The notes beneath the pieces were generated by a model. The model was not told the DNA's origin. It searched no databases and saw only the letters and a program-made list of their open reading frames with translations. Below, piece by piece: positions 16,727-26,300 of a stretch of DNA of 34,911 nt. Source of the DNA: an uncultured Bacteroidota bacterium (lineage in GTDB: Bacteria > Bacteroidota > Bacteroidia > Chitinophagales > Chitinophagaceae); the NCBI GenBank assembly GCA_903835005.1, contig CAILLK010000026.1:1-34911 (forward strand), written 5' to 3'. The first letter of the stretch is position 1; each line of letters starts with the position of its first letter. The translations under genes and the position numbers were made by a program.

Positions 16727-19393
16727 ATGAGAAAACTGGCTAAACGATTCTTTATAGTATCGGGCATAATACTATTATTGCTCATTGCCACTGCCATTCT
16801 GGTACCGATGTTTTTTAAAGATCAGATTTTAGGTCTGGTTAAAAAAGAAATGAATGAACGGCTTAATGCAAAAGCCGACTATAAAGACATAAATATTTCC
16901 CTGTTCCGTCACTTCCCGAACCTCTCTGTTTCTATATCCGGAGTCAGTGTTATAGGAGTAGATACTTTTAGAAGCGATACGCTCTTTACAGCTAAAAACC
17001 TGGATGTATCGCTTGACCTGATGCAGGCGGTGCATGGCAGTTATGACATCCTGAATATAGCCGTCAACAGCCCTCATATCCATGCCCTGGTACTTGAAGA
17101 TGGCCGCAGCAACTGGCAGATACTTAGACCTGCCCCACCCTCACCTGCAGGTGTGCCAGGCAATAAGCAAAGCCCAGTTGCCATTAAGCTCCGGAAATAC
17201 TCCCTTGAAAACGTATACCTGGATTATGAAGACCAGCGCAATCAAACCCATATCCTCATCAGGAATCTTAACCACCAGGGCCATGGCGATTTTACTGAAG
17301 ACATTTTCACATTAAGTACCCAAACATCGGTAGCTGTATTGACCATTGCAAAAGGCAGCCTGCCCTACCTTACCGACGTAAAAACCACCCTGAACCTGGA
17401 TCTGCTCATGGATACCAGGGCCCATAAATACACATTGAAAACCGGTGAAATACAGCTCAATAACCTGAAACTGACTGTAAACGGATATGCTCAGGGCACG
17501 GATACGAAACAACTGTTCATAGATATAAAATTCAATACCCCATCCAATGATTTTAAAGACTTCCTGTCTATAGTACCGGGAGTTTACCAGGATAATTTTA
17601 AGGATATCAAGGCTACGGGTATATTGGCTTTGAATGGACGGATAAAAGGAATAACAGGCAGAAAAGAGACTCCCGGTTACAATATTAATCTGAGTATCGG
17701 CAATGGCACATTACAGTATCCCGGCCTGCCGGGGCATGCGAATGACATACAATTGAAACTGGCTCTGGACAACCCGGATGGTATACCCGACCATGCTGTA
17801 CTGAACCTGCCCAGATGCCATTTTGTGCTCGATAAACAACCTGTTGATATGGCCCTGCTTTTAAAAACACCGGTATCTGATCCATGGATTGATGCTACGG
17901 TGCATGGGCGTATTGATCTGAACAGGATACAGCAATTTATAAAAACAGAAGCCGGAACCCATATTGCGGGCAATATTACTGCCGATGTTGCTATAAAAGG
18001 ATCGGTGGCTGCGGCACAGAAGCGGCAATATGATAAAATAGATGCATCAGGCACTATAAGGCTTTCTGAATTTTCCTATTCTTCCAAAGACCATCCCGAT
18101 CCGGTGAACCTTAATAACATAGTTTTGGATTTTACTCCAAAGAATGTTACCCTTTCGGATGTAAAGGGTAACTATTTGGGTACCTTCTTCAGCGGCGAAG
18201 GATACGTAGACAATCTGCTTAGCTATGCTCTGCATGATGAACCCCTGACCGGCTATTTCAGCTTGGTGGCAGATAAGGTAGACCTGAATAAACTGATCCA
18301 AAAACCATCAGGATCGGCCCATATAGAGGGAGCAGCTAAAACTGCAGGCAAAAAAACAGAAGGTACTGTTTTCCTGGTACCGGCCAATCTGGATATAACG
18401 CTGAATGCCTCGGTGGGTGAAGTGAAATATGACCAGCTGACCATGAACGATTTTAAATCCAAACTGGTAATAAGGAATGAACTGATCAACCTGGAAAAAG
18501 TAACCGGCAATGCCCTTGATGGCACCGTAAAAATAGATGGTTACTACTCTACCCATAACGACAAAAAGAACCCCGATATCCAACTGGATTATGTGCTGAC
18601 CAATGTGGATATACAGCAGACGTATAATTCTTTTGGCATGATGCAGAAGTTGCTGCCGGCGGCTAAGTATCTATCGGGCAGGATTACCAGCAATCTATCG
18701 GTGAGTGGTAAAATGGGGCCCGGCATGGCACCGGTAATGAGCTCCCTGACTGGCAAAGGCGACCTGCTGACGCATAAATGCGTTCTGAGCGGCTACCCTG
18801 TAACCGACAGGCTGGGTGATCTGCTGAACCTGCCACAACTGAAATCATTTGAGCTGGCCGACCGGAAGTTTAATTTCACCTTTGAGAATAGCAGGGTGTA
18901 TGTTGAGCCGTTCAGGATGAAGATAGGCGATATAGAAGCCGATGTATCGGGCAGCCACGGCTTCGACCACACCATGGATTATACGGTGAATATGCTCATT
19001 CCCCGATCGATGATGGGCCAGGGGGCCAATAAACTGCTGCAGGACCTGGTGGCCAAAGCCAACAGCAAGGGCTGGCCGGTGAAGCTGGGCGATAAAGTAA
19101 ACCTGGTAGTAAAAATAACAGGCACCACCACCAACCCGAAGTATGAAACCAACCTGCGGAACATTGCCACTGATGCACTGAAACCTGTAAGAACAGAACT
19201 GGAACGGCGGGTAGACAGCATGAAAAATGTGGTGAACGATACCCTTAAATCAATAAAGAAGCAATTGCTGAACCAGGCGAAAAAAGAGATTTTAAGACGA
19301 CTTAGCGGCCAGGATGAATTAATAAATGGCCAGGATACCTCTGTTGGCGACAGGGTGAAAAATAGCCTGAGGGGGTTGTTTAAAAGGAAGTAG
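16727..19393 (+). CDS. AsmA-family envelope protein
   Basis: 888 residues from the ATG at 16727. One N-terminal membrane anchor (residues about 8-30, FIVSGIILLLLIATAILVP) is followed by the AsmA opening pattern KAD..DINISLFRHFPNLSVSISGV. The rest is a long beta-rich region with repeated L..GxxxTD/ADV..KG units and a C-terminal AsmA-like region (VSGKMGPGMAPVMSSLTGKG, then DIEADVSGSHGFDHTMDYTV). AsmA-like proteins are bridge-like proteins spanning the periplasm, and in E. coli several (TamB, YhdP, YdbH) carry phospholipid to the outer membrane. The last 60 residues are charged and helical. A role in lipid transport is inferred from family only. Confidence 0.88.
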   Translation: MRKLAKRFFIVSGIILLLLIATAILVPMFFKDQILGLVKKEMNERLNAKADYKDINISLFRHFPNLSVSISGVSVIGVDTFRSDTLFTAKNLDVSLDLMQAVHGSYDILNIAVNSPHIHALVLEDGRSNWQILRPAPPSPAGVPGNKQSPVAIKLRKYSLENVYLDYEDQRNQTHILIRNLNHQGHGDFTEDIFTLSTQTSVAVLTIAKGSLPYLTDVKTTLNLDLLMDTRAHKYTLKTGEIQLNNLKLTVNGYAQGTDTKQLFIDIKFNTPSNDFKDFLSIVPGVYQDNFKDIKATGILALNGRIKGITGRKETPGYNINLSIGNGTLQYPGLPGHANDIQLKLALDNPDGIPDHAVLNLPRCHFVLDKQPVDMALLLKTPVSDPWIDATVHGRIDLNRIQQFIKTEAGTHIAGNITADVAIKGSVAAAQKRQYDKIDASGTIRLSEFSYSSKDHPDPVNLNNIVLDFTPKNVTLSDVKGNYLGTFFSGEGYVDNLLSYALHDEPLTGYFSLVADKVDLNKLIQKPSGSAHIEGAAKTAGKKTEGTVFLVPANLDITLNASVGEVKYDQLTMNDFKSKLVIRNELINLEKVTGNALDGTVKIDGYYSTHNDKKNPDIQLDYVLTNVDIQQTYNSFGMMQKLLPAAKYLSGRITSNLSVSGKMGPGMAPVMSSLTGKGDLLTHKCVLSGYPVTDRLGDLLNLPQLKSFELADRKFNFTFENSRVYVEPFRMKIGDIEADVSGSHGFDHTMDYTVNMLIPRSMMGQGANKLLQDLVAKANSKGWPVKLGDKVNLVVKITGTTTNPKYETNLRNIATDALKPVRTELERRVDSMKNVVNDTLKSIKKQLLNQAKKEILRRLSGQDELINGQDTSVGDRVKNSLRGLFKRK

Positions 19394-19412
19394 GCAGATG
19401 GAATTTGTTATT

Positions 19413-19931
19413 TCATGGGTCATTTGAATTTTGTTTGTTGGAGCTGGTATCAATATGGAGATGTACCATAATACTATCCATAGCATTTCTTATTTGGGCA
19501 CTATCCAGGTTACTGAATTCCACACGTTTAAATACAGGCTCATCATGCGGCGCCAGGTGAAAAACCATAAAAGCAGAGTGCATGATAAAGAATATAGCCC
19601 CGCCCGATAAGCCGCCCACTGCCACCTTCTTACCGAGGCTGGAGGATGTTTTCCTTTCATGCATTTCCTCTATAACCTCCTCATAAATCTCATCTGCCCT
19701 CACCTGCTTTTCCTGTCCATCCTGTTGCAATTTATCAAGGAAGGGTTCATGATACCATTTCCGCCGCATATCATCACCCAGGTTTTCCCATGCCTCTTCT
19801 ATATCCATATAGCGGCTCATATTATGGCTATCGGTGGCATTCCACTCCGCGAGGCGGGCCTTGTAGGCCGCTTTTATCTGAGCTTGTGTGGCCTGGGTGG
19901 GGATGTTGAGTATATGATAGTAGTTTTTCAT
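19413..19931 (-). CDS. J-domain-like membrane protein lacking the HPD motif
   Basis: 172 residues. The first 61 residues follow the DnaJ helix pattern: YYHILNIPTQATQAQIKAAY, then a helix with YMDIEEAWENLGDDMRRKWY. The loop between helices II and III has WNATDSHN where a true J domain has YHPDKN, so the His-Pro-Asp needed to stimulate DnaK is missing. A membrane helix follows at about residues 103-126 and a short tail lies beyond it. Such J-like proteins usually act as scaffolds, not co-chaperones; its role here is unknown. It converges on the AsmA gene. Confidence 0.8.
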   Translation of the reverse strand: MKNYYHILNIPTQATQAQIKAAYKARLAEWNATDSHNMSRYMDIEEAWENLGDDMRRKWYHEPFLDKLQQDGQEKQVRADEIYEEVIEEMHERKTSSSLGKKVAVGGLSGGAIFFIMHSAFMVFHLAPHDEPVFKRVEFSNLDSAQIRNAMDSIMVHLHIDTSSNKQNSNDP

Positions 19932-20070
19932 TTGGGGAATTATAAAGATAGCGCAGGCATTTTAATTACACCCTATTTTAAAATTTTACCTGTGGATAAA
20001 AAATGGGGTTTAAATCTGATGAAATCCTTTACTGTAGCGGTTATTAAATTTTTATACATTTCCCATTTAC
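19932..20070. other. Left part of the 778-base gene-free region
   Basis: The gap from 19932 to 20709 holds no convincing gene. In this part a perfect DnaA-box sequence (TGTGGATAA, reverse of TTATCCACA) lies at 19991-19999, and a single ACCCTATTT unit lies at 19970. One perfect 9-base box in 35 kb is close to what chance gives, so the box alone is weak. Confidence 0.4.
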
Positions 20071-20125
20071 ACCCTATTGGTACCCTATTGATACCCTGTT
20101 TACACACTATTCGCACCCTAATGAT
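20071..20125 (+). repeat. Five 11-base tandem units (array 1)
   Basis: Starts at exactly 11-base spacing: 20071 ACCCTATTGGT, 20082 ACCCTATTGAT, 20093 ACCCTGTTTAC, 20104 ACACTATTCGC, 20115 ACCCTAATGAT. A degenerate sixth unit may precede it at 20060. The period equals about one helical turn, so all cores face the same side of the DNA. It is not coding, since 11 breaks the frame. Confidence 0.85.
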
Positions 20126-20277
20126 CTGATTCCCGCCTATGTAATTGTATCGCATTAGCCGATTTTTAAAAGCAAAACTTCAAAACAAAGCATACAAGGT
20201 ATAATGAATAAGCATTAAAATATTTATTATGAGCTGAAAGTGCCTGCCAACCTATCTTACAATTATTATTCACCATG

Positions 20278-20378
20278 TATACCTAGGTATAAATGGCCTG
20301 AAAATGGGTATATTTGGGTATAAAAAGGTATAATTAGGGTATAATTAGGGTATAATTAGGTATAATCAGGTATATTTT
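20278..20378 (-). repeat. Seven phased GGTATA units plus palindrome (array 2)
   Basis: GGTATA begins at 20307, 20317, 20327, 20338, 20349, 20359 and 20369, spacing 10 or 11 bases. Read on the minus strand the central units are ACCCTAATTAT, which differs from the last unit of array 1 (ACCCTAATGAT) at one base; thus the two arrays are the same element in opposite orientation. The array opens with a perfect 14-base palindrome TATACCTAGGTATA at 20278-20291. Isolated GGTATA also occurs at 20198. Confidence 0.85.
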
Positions 20379-20709
20379 CAAGAAATCACATAATATAATT
20401 TATATATATTTGCAAATCAATACATCTTTATCAATTCCGGCATAAAGGTAGAACCGATATTTGGATATGACAAATAAAGATATCCACAAATTCGGGTGTT
20501 GGTAAGGGTTTGAGGGTGATGTTGTTGTGCAGGCTATGGGGTGAAAATTGCGGGAAGCTTGCATTAACTAATTAAATAATGTTAGTTTTAAATGAGACTT
20601 CATATCTCGAATAAATAGTAAATTAATTAATATTTATACCATTTGAATGAAATAAAATCCAGAATTAAATTTCTGGCACACTAATTGTACAAGTATTTAA
20701 AACTAAAGT
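20379..20709. other. Right part of the gene-free region
   Basis: Very AT-rich from 20385 to 20435, a plausible unwinding segment. An 8-of-9 DnaA-box match (ATATCCACA) lies at 20480-20488, and another (TTATTCACC) lies at 20266-20274 within the gap. A short hairpin CCAGAA/TTCTGG lies before the lipoprotein gene at 20710. No gene was recognised. Confidence 0.4.
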
Positions 20710-21222
20710 ATGAACTTCCGGTATTTTGCAGCCACATTATTACTTGCATCTATTTTTTTAAGTTGCAGAACTTCAACCTGTTCAGTAGATTGTGGTGGCA
20801 ACATTTTCATAATCGCAGTTGGTTTCACAAAAAGCCAGTTAGACAGCGCGAACATTACAATTTATACCCAAAATCACGGTCAGTATACACAGAATTATGA
20901 TTCCAGATCCTGGTCTTATCCTTCACCAAATGACAGCACCAGCGACACTTTGATTAATCATGCATTTTCTTTAGCCAGCGGAATGAATGGAACAAGTTTT
21001 GAAATAAACATTCCTTCGACAAATCAAACTTTTATGGTGAAAAATATTAATTGTGGAGGAGATGTGGCTGAAAATCAGCCTTGTAATGAAGGTTCACCTA
21101 CCCCTGGTTACTGCAAATCATTTCCTTACCTTTCTTCTTATAATATAAATGGCACAATAGTCAATTTCCCTGTAAACAAAAATCCGACGGACACAACGGG
21201 TTATATTTATTTACATAAATAA
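20710..21222 (+). CDS. Cys-rich lipoprotein of unknown function
   Basis: 170 residues. A signal sequence ends in a lipobox IFLSC with Cys19. The mature part contains six further cysteines (for example STCSVDCGG, NINCGG, QPCNEG, GYCKS), suggesting disulfides and export. The composition is Ser/Thr/Asn-rich with beta character. I do not recognise a family. It is probably a single-gene unit, since its neighbours are on the other strand. Confidence 0.75.
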   Translation: MNFRYFAATLLLASIFLSCRTSTCSVDCGGNIFIIAVGFTKSQLDSANITIYTQNHGQYTQNYDSRSWSYPSPNDSTSDTLINHAFSLASGMNGTSFEINIPSTNQTFMVKNINCGGDVAENQPCNEGSPTPGYCKSFPYLSSYNINGTIVNFPVNKNPTDTTGYIYLHK

Positions 21223-21353
21223 TAGTTTATTATAATATGAATAATTATATTATAATAATATTTTTGTTGTAATTGCTTGACGGTAATTTGGTTGTGCGGT
21301 TTTTTGGTAAAAGTTGAGGGAAAAATTGTAACCAGTTTCTGATACTTATCTTT

Positions 21354-21806
21354 CTAGTATTTATGTAAATACCAGATTGTCCGGAGTGGTAGTGTTTGTG
21401 TTTGCAATAAAGTCATTGTAGAATCCGTAAAACCTGTTATGTCAAATAGCTGAAAATGGGTAGGGTCTATTGCCATATAAAATGCCGACTTTGAACCAGG
21501 GCTAAAATACCATGCGCCGGGTTGTGTGGTATATCCTGGTGAAAAAGATGTGTCGCCCAAAATACCGGTGGTGTAAAAAGTAAATATATTTAAAATAGGA
21601 TTAGGGACTAACTCACCTGAAGAATCAATAATTCCATTCGAATTATAATCTAACCACATATAGGTGAATTGCCATTTATTTCCGGTTAAAATACTTACAG
21701 TATCAATTGAAGTAACGGCCTTAACTGGTGGTGCTGATTTTTTCCTGGAGCAAGAAATTATTAATAATGAGGCAAACAATAGAAAAATGATTTTATTTAA
21801 TACCAT
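21354..21806 (-). CDS. Small lipoprotein, lipocalin-like in style
   Basis: 150 residues from the ATG at 21806 (MVLNKIIFLLFASLLIISC), selected because it starts a proper signal with lipobox Cys19; a longer upstream frame lacks signal features. The mature part starts SRKKSAPP and contains LTGNKWQFTYMWLDYNSNG, reminiscent of the short lipocalin-like lipoproteins of Bacteroidota in which a TG.W motif opens the barrel. That assignment is tentative. It lies 87 bases after the secreted protein gene at 21894 on the same strand. Confidence 0.68.
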   Translation of the reverse strand: MVLNKIIFLLFASLLIISCSRKKSAPPVKAVTSIDTVSILTGNKWQFTYMWLDYNSNGIIDSSGELVPNPILNIFTFYTTGILGDTSFSPGYTTQPGAWYFSPGSKSAFYMAIDPTHFQLFDITGFTDSTMTLLQTQTLPLRTIWYLHKY

Positions 21807-21893
21807 AATATTATAGCGCTTGATCTTAGTAAGCTGCGAATTTAATGCAACAATTGTAAGATACTCCATTAATATGAAACCTACCTTTTAAAA

Positions 21894-22403
21894 TTAATGT
21901 TTCAAAATGCCATCTGTTAGCCATTTTTCGAGTTCTGACTTTTCATCGAGTTTTAATAGATAAATAAGCAATTTATCAGTTTTGAATAAGACTTTATTTG
22001 CCTTATAAATTTTGAAAGCCGTATGGAACCCAGACACAGTTCCCTTAACAGTATCTACAATGTTATTATTTTCAATCAGGTATTTTACCCAACCGCCCAT
22101 GAAATCCTCCATGAGTTCACTGTTATTAAATGATTTAGGAATCATATCAGTGTCATAAGGAAAATTAACAGGACTTCCCAATATCCACTTTTCCAGAAAT
22201 TTCAAGGCTTCTTCCCTTTTTTCAGATTGCTGAGTGATAGGCGTATTTTCCAGCCAGTTTACACATTTAACAATATCCTTATTATATCGCGGATAATCTT
22301 CTTTAGTATTTAGCGTATAATTCTTTGGCACCTCAAATTCCTGAGAAAACGATACATGATTAGAAAGAATCAACGAAATGAATAACACAAATCTAAAATG
22401 CAT
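21894..22403 (-). CDS. Secreted protein of unknown function
   Basis: 169 residues with an N-terminal signal peptide (MHFRFVLFISLILSNHVSFS, probable cleavage before QEFEVP). The mature protein is mostly helical and charged, with a 'DIVKCVNWLENTP' stretch and a C-terminal 'LLIYLLKLDEKSELEKWL'. I do not recognise a named family, although similar secreted proteins occur in Bacteroidota. A near-consensus promoter box (TAACTTTC) lies upstream on the minus strand. Confidence 0.7.
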   Translation of the reverse strand: MHFRFVLFISLILSNHVSFSQEFEVPKNYTLNTKEDYPRYNKDIVKCVNWLENTPITQQSEKREEALKFLEKWILGSPVNFPYDTDMIPKSFNNSELMEDFMGGWVKYLIENNNIVDTVKGTVSGFHTAFKIYKANKVLFKTDKLLIYLLKLDEKSELEKWLTDGILKH

Positions 22404-22563
22404 AAAACGTAACTTTTCTTTATTTTCTTAAAGCTGAAAGTTAGCTATTGTTTTCGGAATAATGTATTTGCTTATTTATTAAGAATATCCTCTGCTCAAT
22501 GTTATAATAATCTCCCTATAAAATTTGTATCAAAACACATTCCAAAAAATTATTTTAATTTGC

Positions 22564-22571
22564 TAATTTTG
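22564..22571 (+). promoter_or_regulatory. Bacteroidota -7 promoter box (TAATTTTG)
   Basis: TAATTTTG fits TAnnTTTG and ends 17 bases before the ATG at 22589. Confidence 0.5.
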
Positions 22572-22588
22572 TTTGTGAAAATTGTACA

Positions 22589-22798
22589 ATGAATACCATA
22601 ACCGTTGAACTGATCAAAAATAAGGCTATACAGTTATTGCAGGATCTGGAAGCATTGCATATTATCCGGATTCACAAATCTGAAGTAACCACCAAAATTA
22701 AACTGTCGGAAAAATATAGAGGTATTCTTTCAAAGGAAGACGGATTAGAGTTGAATAAACACATTGATCAAATGCGTATTGAGTGGAACAATATCTGA
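22589..22798 (+). CDS. Orphan antitoxin-like protein
   Basis: 69 residues. A helical N-terminus (IKNKAIQLLQDLEALHIIRI) is followed by KLSEKYRGILSKEDGLELNKHIDQMRIEWNN, a pattern seen in small antitoxins that precede PIN toxins in Bacteroidota. No toxin gene follows: the next 134 bases hold no recognised gene and then a broken coiled-coil gene begins. It is therefore an orphan or a remnant of a lost pair. The call rests on resemblance of the C-terminal motif and size. Confidence 0.55.
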   Translation: MNTITVELIKNKAIQLLQDLEALHIIRIHKSEVTTKIKLSEKYRGILSKEDGLELNKHIDQMRIEWNNI

Positions 22799-22932
22799 AA
22801 ACTAATTTTGACCTTAGTCGTTAAATAAAATTTCGAAAAATTGCAATAACTATAAATAAACAACAATATTTCGGGTACATCAGATTTGTAAATTTCTTCA
22901 ACAGTACTTAACGTTACATAAAATAAGTGAAA

Positions 22933-23193
22933 ATGATTGTTACATCTGAGCTCCAGTTATTTCAAATTTTAAAACAAAAGCTTGGCGATAAAGAAACTGA
23001 AGCCTTGGTAACTTTCGTTGATGCAAAAACTAAATATGCAAATTAACAAAATATGTAAGTTTTTGCGACCAAAGAGGATATCGCAAATCTTCGCACGGAA
23101 ATTGCTACATCTAAAAATGATATGATAAAGTGGTTTTTCACCTTTTTCATGGCTTTGGCGTTAATGATAATCGGCTTGTATTTTAAGAAATAA
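22933..23193 (+). pseudogene. Broken coiled-coil membrane-anchored protein (DUF1640/CCDC90-like)
   Basis: One frame runs from the ATG at 22933 to the TAA at 23191 with two internal TAA codons (23044 and 23056). The first part reads MIVTSELQLFQILKQKLGDK and ETEALVTFVDAKTKYAN; after the stops it continues FATKEDIANLRTEIATSKND, then MIKWFFTFFMALALMIIGLYFKK. This is the layout of short proteins with a coiled coil and a C-terminal membrane helix, in which KEDIANLRTEI is characteristic. The frame is unshifted, so point substitutions inactivated it. Alternatively two small peptides are made, which is less likely. Confidence 0.7.
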
Positions 23194-23290
23194 TACAATG
23201 GAATCTTAGAAAACAACATTTCATAAATTTGTTTTTATCATTGCTATGGTTCGCTAAAAATCCCCCTCCCCAAATCCCAATTATTTCCCT

Positions 23291-23298
23291 TACCTTTG
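23291..23298 (+). promoter_or_regulatory. Bacteroidota -7 promoter box for ileS
   Basis: TACCTTTG fits TAnnTTTG exactly. It lies 87 bases before the ileS start, far more than the 14-21 bases seen for other plus-strand genes here, implying a leader of about 80 bases. Confidence 0.6.
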
Positions 23299-23310
23299 CA
23301 CCTATTTTTT

Positions 23311-23370
23311 AATAAGTTGCTCGTCGAATGATTCGGCGGTGTTCACCAAGAATCAGACTAACGACTTATT
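23311..23370 (+). promoter_or_regulatory. Structured 5' leader of ileS
   Basis: Two nested helices can form. The outer pairs AATAAGTTG (23311-23319) with CGACTTATT (23362-23370), nine pairs with one G-U. Within it CGTCGAA (23322-23328) pairs with TTCGGCG (23332-23338) around a TGA loop, seven pairs with one G-U. The leader lies between a consensus promoter box and the ileS start. No T-box motif and no terminator were seen, so any regulation would be of another kind. Confidence 0.45.
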
Positions 23371-23385
23371 ACTTACTACTATATA

Positions 23386-26300
23386 ATGAGTAAATACCAG
23401 GAATTTAAGGGACTAAACATGCCTTCCATTGAGCAGCAGGTGCTGGCACAATGGAAAACTGACCGTTGTTTTGAACAGAGTGTGGAGCTGCGCGATGGGG
23501 CGGAGCCGTTTGTGTTTTATGAAGGGCCGCCCAGCGCCAATGGCATGCCGGGCATTCACCATGTTATTTCGCGCACACTGAAGGATCTGGTGTGCCGGTA
23601 TAAAACAATGCAGGGCTACCAGGTGACCCGCAAGGCGGGTTGGGATACCCATGGGCTGCCTATTGAGCTGTTTGTGGAGAAGGAACTGGGGATTACGAAG
23701 GAAGATATTGGTAAAAAAATAAGTGTAGAAGATTATAATAAGAAGTGCCGCGAGGTGGTGATGCGGTATAAGGACAAGTGGGAAGAGATAACCGAGAAAA
23801 TGGGTTATTGGGTGGATATGAGCGATCCATATATCACATTTGATAATAAATATATTGAATCACTCTGGTGGGCGCTGAAGCAGTTGTTTGAAAAAGACCT
23901 GCTGTATAAAAGTGTGAGCATTCAGCCTTACTCCCCTGCCGCAGGTACCGGGCTTAGCAGTCATGAGCTGAACCAGCCGGGAACATATAAGGATGTTAAA
24001 GATACCACAGTGGTAGCGATGTTCAGCCTCACCCCGGCCCTCTCCAATGGAGAGGGAGCTCTGGAATTCCTTAATCCGCTTCAGACAAAATTATTTGAAA
24101 CTGCAAGAAATGCATGGGAGCCTTTTGTAAATCTGCCTATTGGCGGCGGGCTAGCGGCGGCTGAAACGGCGGCGTCCGTCTACTTCCTGGCATGGACTAC
24201 TACTCCATGGACCCTGCCCAGCAACTGCGGCCTCACGGTAGGGCCGAATATAGATTATGTGCTGGTGCAGACGTTCAACCCCTATACGCATAAGCCTGCC
24301 AATGTAATAATGGCTAAAAACCTGCTCAATAAATACTTTAAGCAGGAAGCACAAGAGTCTGATTTTACGATATATACAAGCGAAAGCAAGGTGCTTCCGT
24401 GGAAGATAATAGGCGATTACAAAGGCAGCGACCTGGAAGGGCTGAGATATGACCAACTGCTTCCATTTGATGGAAATACCCGCGAAGTAGCCGGTGGCGA
24501 CCCGTGGCGGGTGATATGCGGCGACTTTGTAACCACCGAGGATGGAACCGGCATTGTGCATACCGCCCCCGCTTTTGGAGCTGATGACTACCGGGTAGGT
24601 AAAAAGAACAACATCGGCATACTGACCATGGTGGACAAGCAGGGTAAGTTTAACGACTATACCGGCGAGTTCAGCGGACGATATGTAAAAAACTATAAAG
24701 ACCAGGAAGGCTACATAGATGTGGATGTGGATATTGCCGTGAAGCTGAAACTGAGTGGCCACGCATTCAAAGTAGAGAAATACGAACATACCTATCCGCA
24801 TTGCTGGCGCACCGATAAGCCCATCATCTATTATCCGCTCGATGCATGGTTCATACGCACCACAGCAGTAAAGGAAAGGATGATAGAGCTGAACAAGACC
24901 ATCAACTGGAAACCTAAAGCCACAGGCGAGGGCCGTTTTGGCAACTGGCTGGAGAATATGGTGGACTGGAACCTGAGCCGCAGCCGGTATTGGGGCACTC
25001 CCCTTCCGATATGGGTAAGTGATGATGGATCAATGAAATGCATAGGCAGTATTAAAGAATTAATTGAAGAGTCGAAAAAGGCTAATTCTGTACTGAACCT
25101 GAACCAATTCATTGATGAGGCCACCCTGGATATGCACAAACCATATGTAGACAATATTGTATTAGTTTCGGAGAGCGGCCAGCCAATGCGCCGGGAACCG
25201 GACCTGATAGATGTGTGGTTTGACAGCGGGGCAATGCCTTATGCACAGTTGCACTACCCGTTTGAGCAGCACCCAGGCAGGGATATACATAAAAACTTCC
25301 CGGCCGATTTTATAGCCGAGGGGGTTGACCAGACAAGGGGCTGGTTTTATACACTGCATGCCCTGGGCGTTATGCTGTTTGACAGTGTGGCTTATAAAAC
25401 CGTGGTGAGCAACGGACTGGTGCTGGACAAGAACGGGAATAAAATGAGCAAGCGGCTGGGCAATGTAGTGGACCCGTTCATCACCATTGAAAAATACAGC
25501 GCCGATGCCACCCGCTGGTACCTGATCACCAATGCATCGCCCTGGGACAGCTTAAAGTTTGACAGTGAAGGAATTAAGGAAGTGCAACGGAAGTATTTCG
25601 GAACGCTGTATAATACCTACCAGTTTTTTGCGCTTTATGCAAATGTAGATCAGTTTACATTCAAGGAAGCCTATATACCTGTTCATGAGCGGCCGGAGAT
25701 AGACCGGTGGATATTATCCTCATTACAGACATTGGTGAAGAATGTCACCAACTATCTGAATGACTATGAGCCTACCCAGGCGGGAAGAGCAATGGAGGTT
25801 TTCCTGGATGAACAACTCAGCAACTGGTATGTGCGCCTTTGCCGCCGCCGGTTCTGGAAAGGGGAATATGAACAGGATAAAATTTGTGCATACCAGACCC
25901 TTTATGAGTGCCTGGAGACCCTGGCTTTATTAATGGCGCCGATAGCTCCGTTTTTTGCAGATTGGTTGTTTCAGAACCTGGACAGTGTAACTGGTAAGAA
26001 CGGGAATGGCTCTGTTCACCTGGCAGATTACCCGGTGGCAGATGAGAGTGAAATAGATACCGACCTCGAAGAGCGCATGAGGCTGGCACAGGACATTTCA
26101 TCACTGGTTCTGTCTATACGAAAAAAGGTAAATATTAAAGTAAGACAACCTTTGCAGCGCATACTCATCCCGGTACTGGATGCCCATACCCAGGATCAGA
26201 TAAGCAAAATTGAAGAATTGATAAAAAGCGAAGTAAACATAAAAGAAATAGAATATCTTACTGATTCTGAAGGATTTATTAAAAAGAAAGTAAAGCCAAA

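Noticed and set aside
19991..19999. Single perfect DnaA box taken alone as an origin
   Set aside because: One 9-base match in 35 kb is near chance expectation, and dnaA, dnaN or gidA are not adjacent; only the arrays justify a second look.
20386..20410. dif-like recombination site (CACATAATATAATTTATAT)
   Set aside because: Only loose likeness to the XerCD arms and heavy AT content; no 11-6-11 pattern with conserved arms was found.
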